IMG/VR virus record: IMGVR_UViG_3300035698_012596
Coordinates: 1 to 48,979 of that record
Length of the DNA stretch: 48,979 nt
Origin: a virus
Reading direction: 5' to 3' (one strand)
Shown here: positions 1 to 8,775 of the stretch, piece by piece
Numbering within the stretch: the first letter of the stretch is position 1
Layout: each line of letters starts with the position of its first letter
The notes under the pieces: generated by a model
What the model was told of the DNA's origin: nothing
Databases searched by the model: none
What the model saw: only the letters and a program-made list of their open reading frames with translations
Program-made: the position numbers and the translations under genes

Positions 1-1077
1 AATGTTCATGCTAATACACCACCAACGAGTACATCAACAACCATTAGTAGTTTTGATAGTGCTACTAATGTTATTGGAGAACAGTATGTTTCATATTCAT
101 TCAGAAATGTTCCAGGTATTTGTAAAGTTGGAACATATAAAGGAAATGCTAATGCAATTAAGTCACCATTTATCCATACAGGATTTAAGCCAAGATGGAT
201 TTTAATTAAGAGTACAAGTACAACTGATTGGATTATAATTGATACTGCGAGAGATGAAATAAATCCAATATCATTCCGTCTAAAGACCAATTCAAATGGT
301 ATTGAATTGACAGATAGTGTCGCTGATATTGATATTTTGGCAGATGGTTTTAGAATTAGAAGTTCGAATTCATCAATCAATGGTTCATTAGATTATATAT
401 ATATTGCTATGGCGCAGGTTGCTGGTAATGGCTCACTTCCACCAATCCCAGGATCTGTTGGTGGACCGATAAGCGATTGTATTGATCAACTTGTTCAGAA
501 TCCTACAGGATTTAGTACATGGGATGGAGCAACATCATTTTATATCTTCACTGGTCAAAATAGCATTGTTTCCCAAAATTCTGGTACTAACTCTAGAGCC
601 AATATAAGAAAAATTGATAGTGTGATTAAGGGTGACTTTGAAGTTACGTGGAATGTTTCTGGCAACACATCGGCAACATCACCAAATGGATTCGTTGGTG
701 TTTATGATGCAGCTAAGGATGCACAATTCTTACCAAGCAATGGCGGAAACAATTTCGGTGGTGGATTCTTTGGATCAGCCCCGGCCCATGGATCAGCCCC
801 GGGAAACATAGCGTTTGGATATTTCTTTGGATCTGGTTCAACATCATCGGTCAGTAACCAATTCACCGACGATGGAGTAAATTCTACAGGACCAGTTAAT
901 ACATCATCAGATGAATATAAGATTAAACGAGTAAATGGTGAAACTGTGTTATTGAAAAATGGTACGTTGTTCCACACATTTAACGCTAATTTCTCAGGAG
1001 ATATGAGATTGTTTATTTGTGCTAATGGTGATGGTTTCTTGTTTCCAGTAGCCAATCTTCGAGTATGCAGTCTTTGA
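1..1077 (+). CDS. Tail fibre / lectin-like protein, 5'-truncated by window edge
   Basis: The frame is open from the first base, so this is the last 358 residues of a longer protein; the ATG at 307 is internal. The first ~135 residues repeat a module also found three times at the end of the 1536-aa neighbour (Y-x-G-N-[AG]..., G-F-K-P..., D-G-F-x-[IL]-R, ending Y-I-x-[MA]-A), like the DUF7483-type repeats of phage tail proteins. The last ~200 residues are Gly/Ser/Asn-rich beta structure resembling a jelly-roll lectin. A short GC-rich duplication gives GSAPAHGSAPGN. Probable virion adhesin; fibre role inferred from context and composition. Confidence 0.7.
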   Translation, partial: NVHANTPPTSTSTTISSFDSATNVIGEQYVSYSFRNVPGICKVGTYKGNANAIKSPFIHTGFKPRWILIKSTSTTDWIIIDTARDEINPISFRLKTNSNGIELTDSVADIDILADGFRIRSSNSSINGSLDYIYIAMAQVAGNGSLPPIPGSVGGPISDCIDQLVQNPTGFSTWDGATSFYIFTGQNSIVSQNSGTNSRANIRKIDSVIKGDFEVTWNVSGNTSATSPNGFVGVYDAAKDAQFLPSNGGNNFGGGFFGSAPAHGSAPGNIAFGYFFGSGSTSSVSNQFTDDGVNSTGPVNTSSDEYKIKRVNGETVLLKNGTLFHTFNANFSGDMRLFICANGDGFLFPVANLRVCSL

Positions 1078-1084
1078 TAAATAG
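1077..1084 (+). promoter_or_regulatory. Candidate late promoter motif ATAAATAG
   Basis: ATAAATAG begins at the last base of the preceding stop codon and lies 36 bp before the next start. T4-group late promoters use TATAAATA. The same octamer sits in the next intergenic space, ahead of the third fibre gene, which supports a shared signal. Confidence 0.4.
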
Positions 1085-1120
1085 TAGTGCAAATATCACG
1101 TGAACAAATAAGGATCAGAA

Positions 1121-1948
1121 ATGGCTAAAGTATTCCAATTACGCCGCGGCATAAGAACAGAAAACGACCAATTTACGGGCGTCGAGGGTGAAATTGTCGC
1201 TGTCATAGATCAAACGAATACATCTGATACAACGATAAGACTTCACGATGATATCAAACTTGGTGGATTCGAGGTAGCTCGTGCTGATCTCTTAAACACT
1301 GGGAATGGTGCGGTAACCATTATTGATTTCGCTACATCCATTTCTCAACAGCCCGGAACCGAAAATACAATTATCCGTTATGATAGTTTCGGAGTTGGTC
1401 AATTTATCTTTGATTTTCCTGGTGATCAAATTACTCCAGGAACATTGAATGTTTCTACATTAGTTGGTCCCGCAAATCTGTTTATGACATTTGATGGAGC
1501 AGGTTTGGTTATCGGCCAACCAACAATTGCTAATATTGATATCGAAGATGAATCTGTTGTTGATTATAATATTCCCGATAATGAAATTCAAACTGTGAAA
1601 ATAGCTGATTTATCAGTAGGAACGCCAAATTTTGGTTATTTGGTTATTGATTCAGATAAATTAACCGATATTTCAATCACTGAAGCTAAGATCGAAAATG
1701 GTTCAGTTATAACTTCTAAAATTGCAGATTTAAATATTACCCCAGCGACGCATTTTGCACTTAATTCAGTAACTAATGCCAAATTTGCAAGCAATGCAAT
1801 TACTGAAGATGCATTGGAAAATAATACTATATTGAAAGAGAATGTTGATGCTAATTCGGCAGGTAATGCACACGGAGAAAGACATATAGATACTGTCGCA
1901 CCACTCGATGTAAACGGCAACGATGAAGATTTATTTTATCAGGTATGA
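1121..1948 (+). CDS. Tail fibre protein with Mtd-N-like domain
   Basis: Residues 1-55 (MAKVFQLRRG..., G-x-x-G-E-I, L-H-D, G-G-F-E-V-A-R) match the N-terminal trimerisation/attachment domain seen in the Bordetella phage major tropism determinant and many tail fibres. The remaining 220 residues are beta-rich with imperfect repeats of the type [IV]-x-[DN]-x-[AS]-[IV]-T-x-x-K-[IF]-A, as in trimeric fibre shafts. It ends HGERHIDT...FYQV without an obvious receptor-binding lectin, so it may be a connector. AAGGAT lies upstream of the ATG. Probably co-expressed with its two flanking fibre genes. Confidence 0.75.
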   Translation: MAKVFQLRRGIRTENDQFTGVEGEIVAVIDQTNTSDTTIRLHDDIKLGGFEVARADLLNTGNGAVTIIDFATSISQQPGTENTIIRYDSFGVGQFIFDFPGDQITPGTLNVSTLVGPANLFMTFDGAGLVIGQPTIANIDIEDESVVDYNIPDNEIQTVKIADLSVGTPNFGYLVIDSDKLTDISITEAKIENGSVITSKIADLNITPATHFALNSVTNAKFASNAITEDALENNTILKENVDANSAGNAHGERHIDTVAPLDVNGNDEDLFYQV

Positions 1949-1957
1949 TGGACGAGC

Positions 1958-1965
1958 ATAAATAG
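1958..1965 (+). promoter_or_regulatory. Candidate late promoter motif ATAAATAG
   Basis: Second ATAAATAG octamer, in the 42-bp space between two fibre genes, 25 bp before the ATG at 1991. It resembles the T4 late -10 element TATAAATA. Two of two fibre junctions in the window carry it. Confidence 0.4.
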
Positions 1966-1990
1966 TTGCATATATTAGAAGGACGGAATT

Positions 1991-4900
1991 ATGGTTGCTA
2001 AGACTTATATTAAGCAAGACGGTACATGGAACGAAGCGGGAAATATTCTCGTTAAAGAAAATGGTGAATGGGTAGATATCAAAACTGCATGGGTTAAGCA
2101 AGGTGGAGTATGGAAACAATTCTTTGAATCTGGAAGTTCTACACCTGTTTCACCATCAGTAATTCCTCCGTCAACTGAACCTCCACGCTCATTGCTATTT
2201 GAAGCATCAAAACAACAATCAATCGGACATGTATTTGGTAACACCATAAATCCAATTAAATGGACATTTAGTGGTTGGGTTAAACGCGGAATAACTGGCA
2301 CTGCGCAAACCGTTTTTTGCGGCGGACTAGAAGGAACTGGTGTAACCCAAGATAGTGTTGATATTTTATTTACAGCTAGTAATCAAATTGAAATCCGAGC
2401 CCAAATCGATGACTCTATTACTTGGCAAATTCGATCAAATGAGTCATTTACAGATCCAACTTTATGGTATAATATTGTTATTTCATATGACAGCGCAAAT
2501 CCAACTGCTTCTGAACGAGTAAAGATGCACATCAACGGTATTACTGTAACTGTTTTCTCTGTAAATACTCAACCGACGCTAAATGAATCAGCTTTGATTA
2601 ACCTTGCAAGACCAACCTTTTATGGAAAGCTAGTTGATGATGGATTGGATATCCAATATTTTGATGGATATATGGCTGAAGATGTTTTCGTTGATGGTGA
2701 AGCATTGCTACCAACTTCATTTGGTGCATTTACTTCTTGGTTATGGAGAAAGATTGATTTCGTTGAAGCTGTGGGAACAAATGGTTACAATCTAGATTAT
2801 CGTAAAAATGAAATCGATACAAACATTACCGCAAGTGAAGGTGATGTTGGAACAAATCCTTCAACTACTCCAAACAATGCAAAGGACGGTGATCCGTCGA
2901 CAACATTTATTACAGTATCAACTCCAGCAAGTAATGATGTAATTTTAAACTATAATTTAGGAAGTCCTAAAACTGTAACTGAAGTCCATGTTATTGGTTA
3001 TCATCAGATTGCCGTTGCAGCTGACGTATCGTTTAGGGTTGAATTCTCAAGTGATAATTTCGTTGGTGATATTAATATCTTTGATGTAGCAAAATCTAAT
3101 ACTCCAGTACAAATAGCACAAGATCATATTCTTACAGATATCGCAACCGCTCGATTTTGGAGAATTATCGCTGATCAAAACCATGATAATCCAGTTGAAA
3201 TAACCGCGTTTAGATTATTTGATATTAATGGCATCGGTAATGATACTAGCACTAATACGAATAATTATTCAACCATAGAAAACTTTACGGCAACTGATCA
3301 AACGTATGATCACCCACTTTCTAACCATGTTACTCTTAATCCAAATAATAAGTCAGCTAACAGTATTATTGAGCGAGGAAGGTTAACTGTTTCATCAGTA
3401 ACTCCCGCTCCAGCAAATGCTCACGGTGTTCTAGGAACAACCGGGGTTGATAGTGGTAAATGGTATTATGAAGTTAGTAGAATTGTCGTGGGTTCAACCG
3501 GACGAAGTGCATCAATTGGTTTTGCTGAATTTGATACTGATCTAGATTTAGTGGCAGTTGATTTGAGCAAAGTTTTCGTATATAGTGAGACTGGTAACAA
3601 ACTTGGTAATGGCGCATCAGTTGCTTATGGTAATGCATGGGGAAGTTCTAACGGAGATAAAGACACCATTGGTATTGCTCTTGATATGGATAACGGTACC
3701 TTGGAATTCTTTAAGAATGGTATCACCCAGGGAGTAGCATTCAGTTCCGGAATATCAGGAAAAACATTATATCCAGTTATTCTGATTAACAACGGTGGTG
3801 GTACAACTGCATCCAAATCGACATGGGAAATGGATCCAGGAACTTTTGGTTTCAGGCACGCTGTTCCATCTGGTTTTAAGGCGATTACACAACAGAACAT
3901 TGGTAAGCTTAACAATTCTATTTTGTTTAACCCATCCTCACTACCTTCCTTATCTAGAGCACAAACAGTACCAACTGAAGAAAGTAAATGGACGTTTAGT
4001 ACCTGGATCAAACTTGGAGATACAACACCAACTAATGTGACTCTTCTAGGATCCACTAGTTCTCAGGATTCGATTAGTATACAAAGTGACAAGATACAGG
4101 TTAATTTTAATGGCGGATCTGTTATGATCTCATCGGCAATATTTGTAGATACAACAGCATGGTATCACATCGTAGTTCGCTGGGACGGTCTCAATCCAAT
4201 AGTTGATGAGAAAATACGAATATATGTTAATGGTATTGAACTTACTGAGTTTGATGTCGATCAAAGAAACTTGATTGCAGCAAACGGATTTGAATCAAAA
4301 ATAAACAAGAATGGTGAGACGATATTCGTTGGTTCAGTAAATGGAACTCTTGAACATTTCGATGGTTACATGGCAGAGACGACATTTATTGACGGTCAAA
4401 GTCTTCCACCAGAATCATTTGGTAGTATTGATCCAACAACTGGAGTATGGGGTACAGACGAATTCCGAATTTCCAACCCAGGCCCAATAACCGATGAAAC
4501 AGCGGGTGGTCTTGCTGGTACAGTTACTTCGGACTCTGACTCATTGCCCGCAAGTAACGTGGTTGATGATGATCTCAATACACATATTGATAAATTGGGG
4601 TCAAGTATGTTTACATCATTTGATTTTGGTGTTTCTAATGAAAAGGTAATCACGTCTTATTCCGTAACAGCCGTTGCGGCATTTGCATTTACTGTGAATT
4701 CAGTAGCAAGTGCATGGACACTAGAAGCATCTAATACTGGTGTATTCGGCGGAGAAGAAGTAATTCTTGACACGGTAACGGGTCAGACATGGTTCGCCAG
4801 TGAAAAGAAAGTATTTACACTTGATAACCTTAATGCATTTAGACATTATCGACTTAACATTACAGCAAACGGTGGAGGCTCAAATGTTCGAATCGCTGAG

Positions 4901-6601
4901 TTTGAACTACTAACATCAACCCCTGTACCTGGCGCCATTACCGCGTTCGGAAATAACGGTTTTTATCTGCGTTATCACGATAAAGACAACATTGGTTTGA
5001 ATACAATTGTTGTTGGAAATGAATTTACACCAACTAATTTAGACTCAGAAGATGTAACAAAGGATTCACCATTTAATAATTATTGTGTTTGGAATACACT
5101 TGAACTCGTCGATCCGCCACTAACATACAGTAATGGTAATTTGAATCTTTCAATTGGTGTTGCTAGTAGTTCTTCTAGAGGAACATTTGGTGTTAGTAGT
5201 GGAAAATGGTATTGGGAATGTAGCCCACTTAGCTTTGTTAATGGTATTGTTTTTGGTATAGTTGATAGTGATGCCGATCTAACGTTGGCCGGAAGGATCA
5301 TTACTACCCCATCATATTTCTATGAATCATCACCATCCGTTTCATTGAAAAGTATCAGTGGTGTAGGTACTGCATATGGTACTAGGATTTTTCGAGATGA
5401 TATTATTGGTATTGAATTGGATCTAGATGGCTCAACAATTGAATTTTATAAAAATGGTGTTTCTCAGGGCATAATACCAATTACTGAACCAGCCGGCACT
5501 GTGTGGTTCCCGTCGACGGGCTCCACTGCTGGATCTGACACATGGAATGCTAATTTTGGACAGAGACCATTCAAATTTCCTATTGCAGATGGATTTGCCA
5601 GATTGAATACTGATTCCTTACCAGAGTCAAATGTTATCAATTCAGGAGAATTCTTCAAGCCTATTCTTTATACAGGTAACGGTTCTTCCCAGGAAATAAC
5701 TGGATTTGGGTTCTCTCCAGATTTAACTTGGGCTAAACCAAGAAATTTAGCTAGTAACAATCTAATTTTTGATACTTCGAGAGGACCTACCAAGAGATTA
5801 ATAACTGATGCCTCGGACGTAGAGTCTATTCAAGCAAATGAACTTGTTTCATTCGACGCAAATGGATTTACTGTTGGGAATGGAAATGCTATAAACCAGA
5901 CTAGCATTAAGTATGTTTCATGGAATTGGGATGAAAGTCCTGCTTCTGGATTTGATATTCTTTCATATACTGGTAATGCAACAGCAGGCCGACTAATATC
6001 ACATACTCTTGGTAAAGCACCTGAATTTATGATTGTTAAGTCTAGAACTGCTGGAAGAAACTGGTTAGTGTGGCATACTGGTTTTCCTGGTATCACAAGC
6101 ACTGATTATCTAATGTTGGATTTGGCTATCAGTCTTGGTAGTGCGGGAACATCAAATACTTGGAATAATACTCTACCAACGAGTACTGATATTGTTCTCG
6201 GTGCCGATTCTAACTCAAACGGTTTAGGTGAAGATTATATTTTATATTCATGGACAAGTGTTGACGGATTTAGTAAATTCGGATCATATGATGGTAATGG
6301 AAATGCTGATGGGCCGTTCGTTCATTGTGGATTTAAGCCAGCGTATGTCCTAAGTAAGAGAGTTAACACTGGTGGGGATTGGACCTTATATGATAATGCA
6401 ATTCATCCGTTCAATGGGATTGATAGTTATTTAGAACCAAATAATTTCCAGGTAGAGGCATTCACCGCAGGGTTTAAAATTGATTTTACATCTAATGGTT
6501 TCAAAATTCGTGGAAATGCTGCAACTGTTAATGCGAATGGTGACCAATACATATTTGCAGCGTTTGCAGAAACACCATTCAAAACTGCTACCGCACGTTA
6601 A
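1991..6601 (+). CDS. Giant mosaic tail adhesin (LamG, discoidin, SPRY, repeat modules)
   Basis: 1536 residues. Visible order: N-terminal phage fibre repeats (residues 1-45, W-x-E/x-x-G with 'VKENGEWVDIKTAWVKQGG'); LamG/concanavalin-like domain (~66-250, TFSGWVKRG, HINGI); discoidin F5/8-C-like (~272-410); SPRY/B30.2-like (~489-606, GKWYYEVS, FFKNG); a second LamG (~641-820); a second discoidin (~840-976); a second SPRY (~1071-1170, GKWYWECS, FYKNG); then three ~100-aa DUF7483-like modules (~1220-1536). The LamG-discoidin-SPRY cassette is thus duplicated. All are carbohydrate- or protein-binding folds, fitting a receptor-binding tail protein. GAAGGA precedes the ATG. The TAA stop overlaps the stop of the convergent gene. 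Confidence 0.85.
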   Translation: MVAKTYIKQDGTWNEAGNILVKENGEWVDIKTAWVKQGGVWKQFFESGSSTPVSPSVIPPSTEPPRSLLFEASKQQSIGHVFGNTINPIKWTFSGWVKRGITGTAQTVFCGGLEGTGVTQDSVDILFTASNQIEIRAQIDDSITWQIRSNESFTDPTLWYNIVISYDSANPTASERVKMHINGITVTVFSVNTQPTLNESALINLARPTFYGKLVDDGLDIQYFDGYMAEDVFVDGEALLPTSFGAFTSWLWRKIDFVEAVGTNGYNLDYRKNEIDTNITASEGDVGTNPSTTPNNAKDGDPSTTFITVSTPASNDVILNYNLGSPKTVTEVHVIGYHQIAVAADVSFRVEFSSDNFVGDINIFDVAKSNTPVQIAQDHILTDIATARFWRIIADQNHDNPVEITAFRLFDINGIGNDTSTNTNNYSTIENFTATDQTYDHPLSNHVTLNPNNKSANSIIERGRLTVSSVTPAPANAHGVLGTTGVDSGKWYYEVSRIVVGSTGRSASIGFAEFDTDLDLVAVDLSKVFVYSETGNKLGNGASVAYGNAWGSSNGDKDTIGIALDMDNGTLEFFKNGITQGVAFSSGISGKTLYPVILINNGGGTTASKSTWEMDPGTFGFRHAVPSGFKAITQQNIGKLNNSILFNPSSLPSLSRAQTVPTEESKWTFSTWIKLGDTTPTNVTLLGSTSSQDSISIQSDKIQVNFNGGSVMISSAIFVDTTAWYHIVVRWDGLNPIVDEKIRIYVNGIELTEFDVDQRNLIAANGFESKINKNGETIFVGSVNGTLEHFDGYMAETTFIDGQSLPPESFGSIDPTTGVWGTDEFRISNPGPITDETAGGLAGTVTSDSDSLPASNVVDDDLNTHIDKLGSSMFTSFDFGVSNEKVITSYSVTAVAAFAFTVNSVASAWTLEASNTGVFGGEEVILDTVTGQTWFASEKKVFTLDNLNAFRHYRLNITANGGGSNVRIAEFELLTSTPVPGAITAFGNNGFYLRYHDKDNIGLNTIVVGNEFTPTNLDSEDVTKDSPFNNYCVWNTLELVDPPLTYSNGNLNLSIGVASSSSRGTFGVSSGKWYWECSPLSFVNGIVFGIVDSDADLTLAGRIITTPSYFYESSPSVSLKSISGVGTAYGTRIFRDDIIGIELDLDGSTIEFYKNGVSQGIIPITEPAGTVWFPSTGSTAGSDTWNANFGQRPFKFPIADGFARLNTDSLPESNVINSGEFFKPILYTGNGSSQEITGFGFSPDLTWAKPRNLASNNLIFDTSRGPTKRLITDASDVESIQANELVSFDANGFTVGNGNAINQTSIKYVSWNWDESPASGFDILSYTGNATAGRLISHTLGKAPEFMIVKSRTAGRNWLVWHTGFPGITSTDYLMLDLAISLGSAGTSNTWNNTLPTSTDIVLGADSNSNGLGEDYILYSWTSVDGFSKFGSYDGNGNADGPFVHCGFKPAYVLSKRVNTGGDWTLYDNAIHPFNGIDSYLEPNNFQVEAFTAGFKIDFTSNGFKIRGNAATVNANGDQYIFAAFAETPFKTATAR

Positions 6602-7239
6602 GAAGTTTGTTTGCTCCACCATTCGTATTCTTTGTCAACTGCATTCCATTGAAAAATTTGAAGCAAGCGGCTGTCATCATCATTTGATCCGAAAAGATCT
6701 CCGTGACTATGGAAAGCATCACCTCTGAATAATACTAAACGGTTATATTGGAATGAAATAACATTTGATTTAATCCAAAGAGATTCATCTACGCCATCAA
6801 TATTATTAAACCAATTTAGTGATGAAGAAGCATCGCTATTACCATATTGGTGATATTTGTATGGATCGGTTGGTGCATGAGTCAACCCTGTGCGCTTGTG
6901 TCTCCAAAATACCGTCCCGGGAATATCGTCATAACCTTTTGATAGATAGATGACGCCAATCCAGGAGACTCCTGGGTTGCAATGGATATATTGTTTAAAT
7001 GATGAGTCTTTCCGGCTCATTCGAAAATGACCAAACACGGTTGGATTTACCGGCCATGCATTTGTACAATTGCCCATAAAGTCTTCATGGAACTCTTCGC
7101 AATACGGATGGATAGAATTGAGGCCAGCATAAGGCCCAGCCACTTTTTCATCCTCCCACTCAAAATCGTTGAGAGCGATATGCCGGACTTCATCCGGTTC
7201 TAAATAAAAATTATCAAAAACAAATACTGATGGTTTCAT
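6598..7239 (-). CDS. Double-stranded beta-helix protein, 2OG-Fe(II) oxygenase-like
   Basis: 213 aa. It has the look of phage 2-oxoglutarate/Fe(II) dioxygenase-like proteins (DUF6445-type): an N-terminal 'VFVFDNFYLEPDEVR', a central strand 'YIHCNPGVSWIGVIYLS' and a C-terminal 'NRLVLFRGDAFHSHGD' followed by 'SRLLQIFQWN'. A metal-binding H-x-D motif is not clear (the equivalent reads H-C-N), so activity is uncertain. No Shine-Dalgarno is visible before the ATG; a TATAAATA sits only 5 bp upstream. Convergent with the tail adhesin, sharing TTAA. It could hydroxylate a protein or nucleotide; the substrate cannot be told. Confidence 0.5.
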   Translation of the reverse strand: MKPSVFVFDNFYLEPDEVRHIALNDFEWEDEKVAGPYAGLNSIHPYCEEFHEDFMGNCTNAWPVNPTVFGHFRMSRKDSSFKQYIHCNPGVSWIGVIYLSKGYDDIPGTVFWRHKRTGLTHAPTDPYKYHQYGNSDASSSLNWFNNIDGVDESLWIKSNVISFQYNRLVLFRGDAFHSHGDLFGSNDDDSRLLQIFQWNAVDKEYEWWSKQTS

Positions 7240-7244
7240 GTAAA

Positions 7245-7252
7245 TATTTATA
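7245..7252 (-). promoter_or_regulatory. TATAAATA late-promoter-like element
   Basis: A perfect copy of the T4 late -10 octamer on the minus strand, 5 bp upstream of the ATG at 7239. With T4 spacing, transcription would begin at or next to the start codon, giving a leaderless message. It could also be chance in AT-rich DNA. Confidence 0.35.
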
Positions 7253-7263
7253 AAAGATAAATT

Positions 7264-8058
7264 TTAGACTTCAAAAATAAAATTCATATCGAAATCTGGG
7301 TTTTGTGCTTCCCCGTTAGCTTTCGCATATCCTCTTGGATTCGTCAATACTCGACAATCACCGAGCATATAATCTGAACTAGAATGCATGTGACCGTGAA
7401 CCCAGACATTGGGGAGATTGAAGTTGTAATCAGCATCAACTCGATTAGCGTAATAAACGTTATCAGCCCCACCACGGAATTCTGGGGAACAGCTAAGTTG
7501 TGACGGCGCGTGATGAGTCATCACAACAGTCTTCCACCCATTTTCTTGATAAAACCCAATGGTTTCGTTTAACCATTCATAACTCTTTGTATTTTCATCC
7601 TTGACGTGTTCTGGACGAAGTTTATCACCTCGGGTATATGAACACCACTTGTAATCATTCATAACATCACTTGCCCGCAGTATATCCAACGGCTCATTAC
7701 CGTTCAAATCAAATCCAGTCCAGAGCGTGCATCCAAGAACGGCGATCTTTTCATCTGGAAACTCACGAACACTGTTCTGGAGAAACCACACGTGATTACT
7801 GGTCTTAGCCAACAAATGGTCATTGAGATCAAGCAAACCATATTTGTTCGTATAGAATTCATGATTGCCGGCAACATACAGAACCTGTCTATAGTTGGCC
7901 CTTTTCGCAGAAAAGTTCCTTTCCGCCCAATGGTATCCAGAACCACCTGGGCCGATGTCTCCGGCCAGCAGTACAACATCACACTCGGGAACCTCGCCCT
8001 TTTTATGTGACATATTCTGAAACTCTAAATGGATGTCTGATAGAAGAAGAAATTTCAT
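7264..8058 (-). CDS. Calcineurin-like metallophosphoesterase
   Basis: 264 aa with all family signatures: D8-x-H10 (LLSDIHLEF), G-D34 (LLAGDIG), G-N65-H66-E67, a later T-H-H ('VVMTHHAPS'), and G-H-x-H ('VWVHGHMHSS') near residue 220. These residues hold the two-metal centre that hydrolyses phosphomonoesters or diesters. Substrate is unknown; such enzymes in phages are usually annotated only as phosphoesterases. First gene after a near-consensus promoter (TTGACA...TATACT, 8083-8110), so probably early. The DSBH gene follows 24 bp downstream. Confidence 0.88.
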   Translation of the reverse strand: MKFLLLSDIHLEFQNMSHKKGEVPECDVVLLAGDIGPGGSGYHWAERNFSAKRANYRQVLYVAGNHEFYTNKYGLLDLNDHLLAKTSNHVWFLQNSVREFPDEKIAVLGCTLWTGFDLNGNEPLDILRASDVMNDYKWCSYTRGDKLRPEHVKDENTKSYEWLNETIGFYQENGWKTVVMTHHAPSQLSCSPEFRGGADNVYYANRVDADYNFNLPNVWVHGHMHSSSDYMLGDCRVLTNPRGYAKANGEAQNPDFDMNFIFEV

Positions 8059-8082
8059 CTGCGGTCCTTTTTGTTATTTCTT

Positions 8083-8110
8083 AGTATAGCAGATGTTTGG
8101 TGATTGTCAA
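8083..8110 (-). promoter_or_regulatory. Sigma70-type early promoter
   Basis: TTGACA (8110-8105), 16-bp spacer, TATACT (8088-8083) on the minus strand, with the start codon of the phosphoesterase 25 bp beyond. Member of the recurring TTGACA...TATAAT/TATACT set in this window. Confidence 0.75.
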
Positions 8111-8114
8111 TCTT

Positions 8115-8348
8115 TTAGAACCCACCACCATCCATATCTTCAGCCCCGGAAGAAATATTTGTTGGTTTTGCTTGAATTAATTCTTTTTGCAATTGTATAA
8201 CCAAACGCTGTACAGCCACCATCTCAATAGCAAAACCAGCTATTTCTGTGGAAAGATCCTCAGCCAGATCAATACTGATGCGTAATTCTTTACTTCGACT
8301 TTTCTTAGCTTTTTGATATAAGTCGTTAAACCTGGTTGCTGCCGTCAC
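8115..8348 (-). CDS. Hypothetical small helical protein
   Basis: 77 aa, not recognised. Residues 1-60 look wholly alpha-helical (NDLYQKAKKSRSKELRISID..., FAIEMVAVQRLVIQLQKELIQAK) and could form a coiled coil; the C-terminus is Gly/Asp-rich (EDMDGGGF). The start overlaps the end of the upstream gene by 23 bp, indicating translational coupling. Last gene of the operon that starts with the exonuclease; the next promoter follows at once. Confidence 0.6.
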   Translation of the reverse strand: MTAATRFNDLYQKAKKSRSKELRISIDLAEDLSTEIAGFAIEMVAVQRLVIQLQKELIQAKPTNISSGAEDMDGGGF

Positions 8349-8775
8349 CGCGCAATTTCTCCTTCGGAATTGGTTTATAATAATTGTTATTTCCGGTTAA
8401 TCGGTGATCGTCGTTTTTATCGTTAATCCAATTCGTAACAATAAACCCCTCTCGAGCAATAACGTATGTGTAATCATATTTATCACTTAACGTGGTAACG
8501 CGAATTACACACTTTTGTAGTTTATTCATCCGCATACCACGGTTATCCAAGATTTCATAACATTCGATAAGGGTATTCTTTGGATCGAATAAGTTTCTTC
8601 TCGATGGGTGTGGTATCTTACCCCTTTTATCTAGCGTCTTCTCATCTTTGGCATGGTACGTATCATCGATGGCCTTCGATCCAGCAGCTTCAATAAATTC
8701 TGCCAAGAGATCTCCAATATTTTCTGGGAGCCAAACCTTATGATGATATCGACGAAGCCTACGAGGGTTTATCAT
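8326..8775 (-). CDS. Conserved hypothetical phage protein
   Basis: 149 aa, basic N-terminus (INPRRLRRYHHK). The C-terminal half (YTYVIAREGFIVTNWIND, then K-N-D-D-H-R-L) resembles small phage proteins whose core reads 'vItrdGkIVTvWiNdkdDxH', a fold sometimes compared with RelE-type toxins, but no catalytic pattern can be assigned. It overlaps the CYTH gene by 17 bp and the 77-aa gene by 23 bp, so all belong to one translationally coupled operon. Confidence 0.6.
   Translation of the reverse strand: MINPRRLRRYHHKVWLPENIGDLLAEFIEAAGSKAIDDTYHAKDEKTLDKRGKIPHPSRRNLFDPKNTLIECYEILDNRGMRMNKLQKCVIRVTTLSDKYDYTYVIAREGFIVTNWINDKNDDHRLTGNNNYYKPIPKEKLRGDGSNQV

Noticed and set aside
307-1077. Reading the first fibre ORF as starting at ATG 307
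   Set aside because: The same frame is open to base 1 and the residues before 307 continue the repeat module seen in the neighbour, so the gene begins outside the window.
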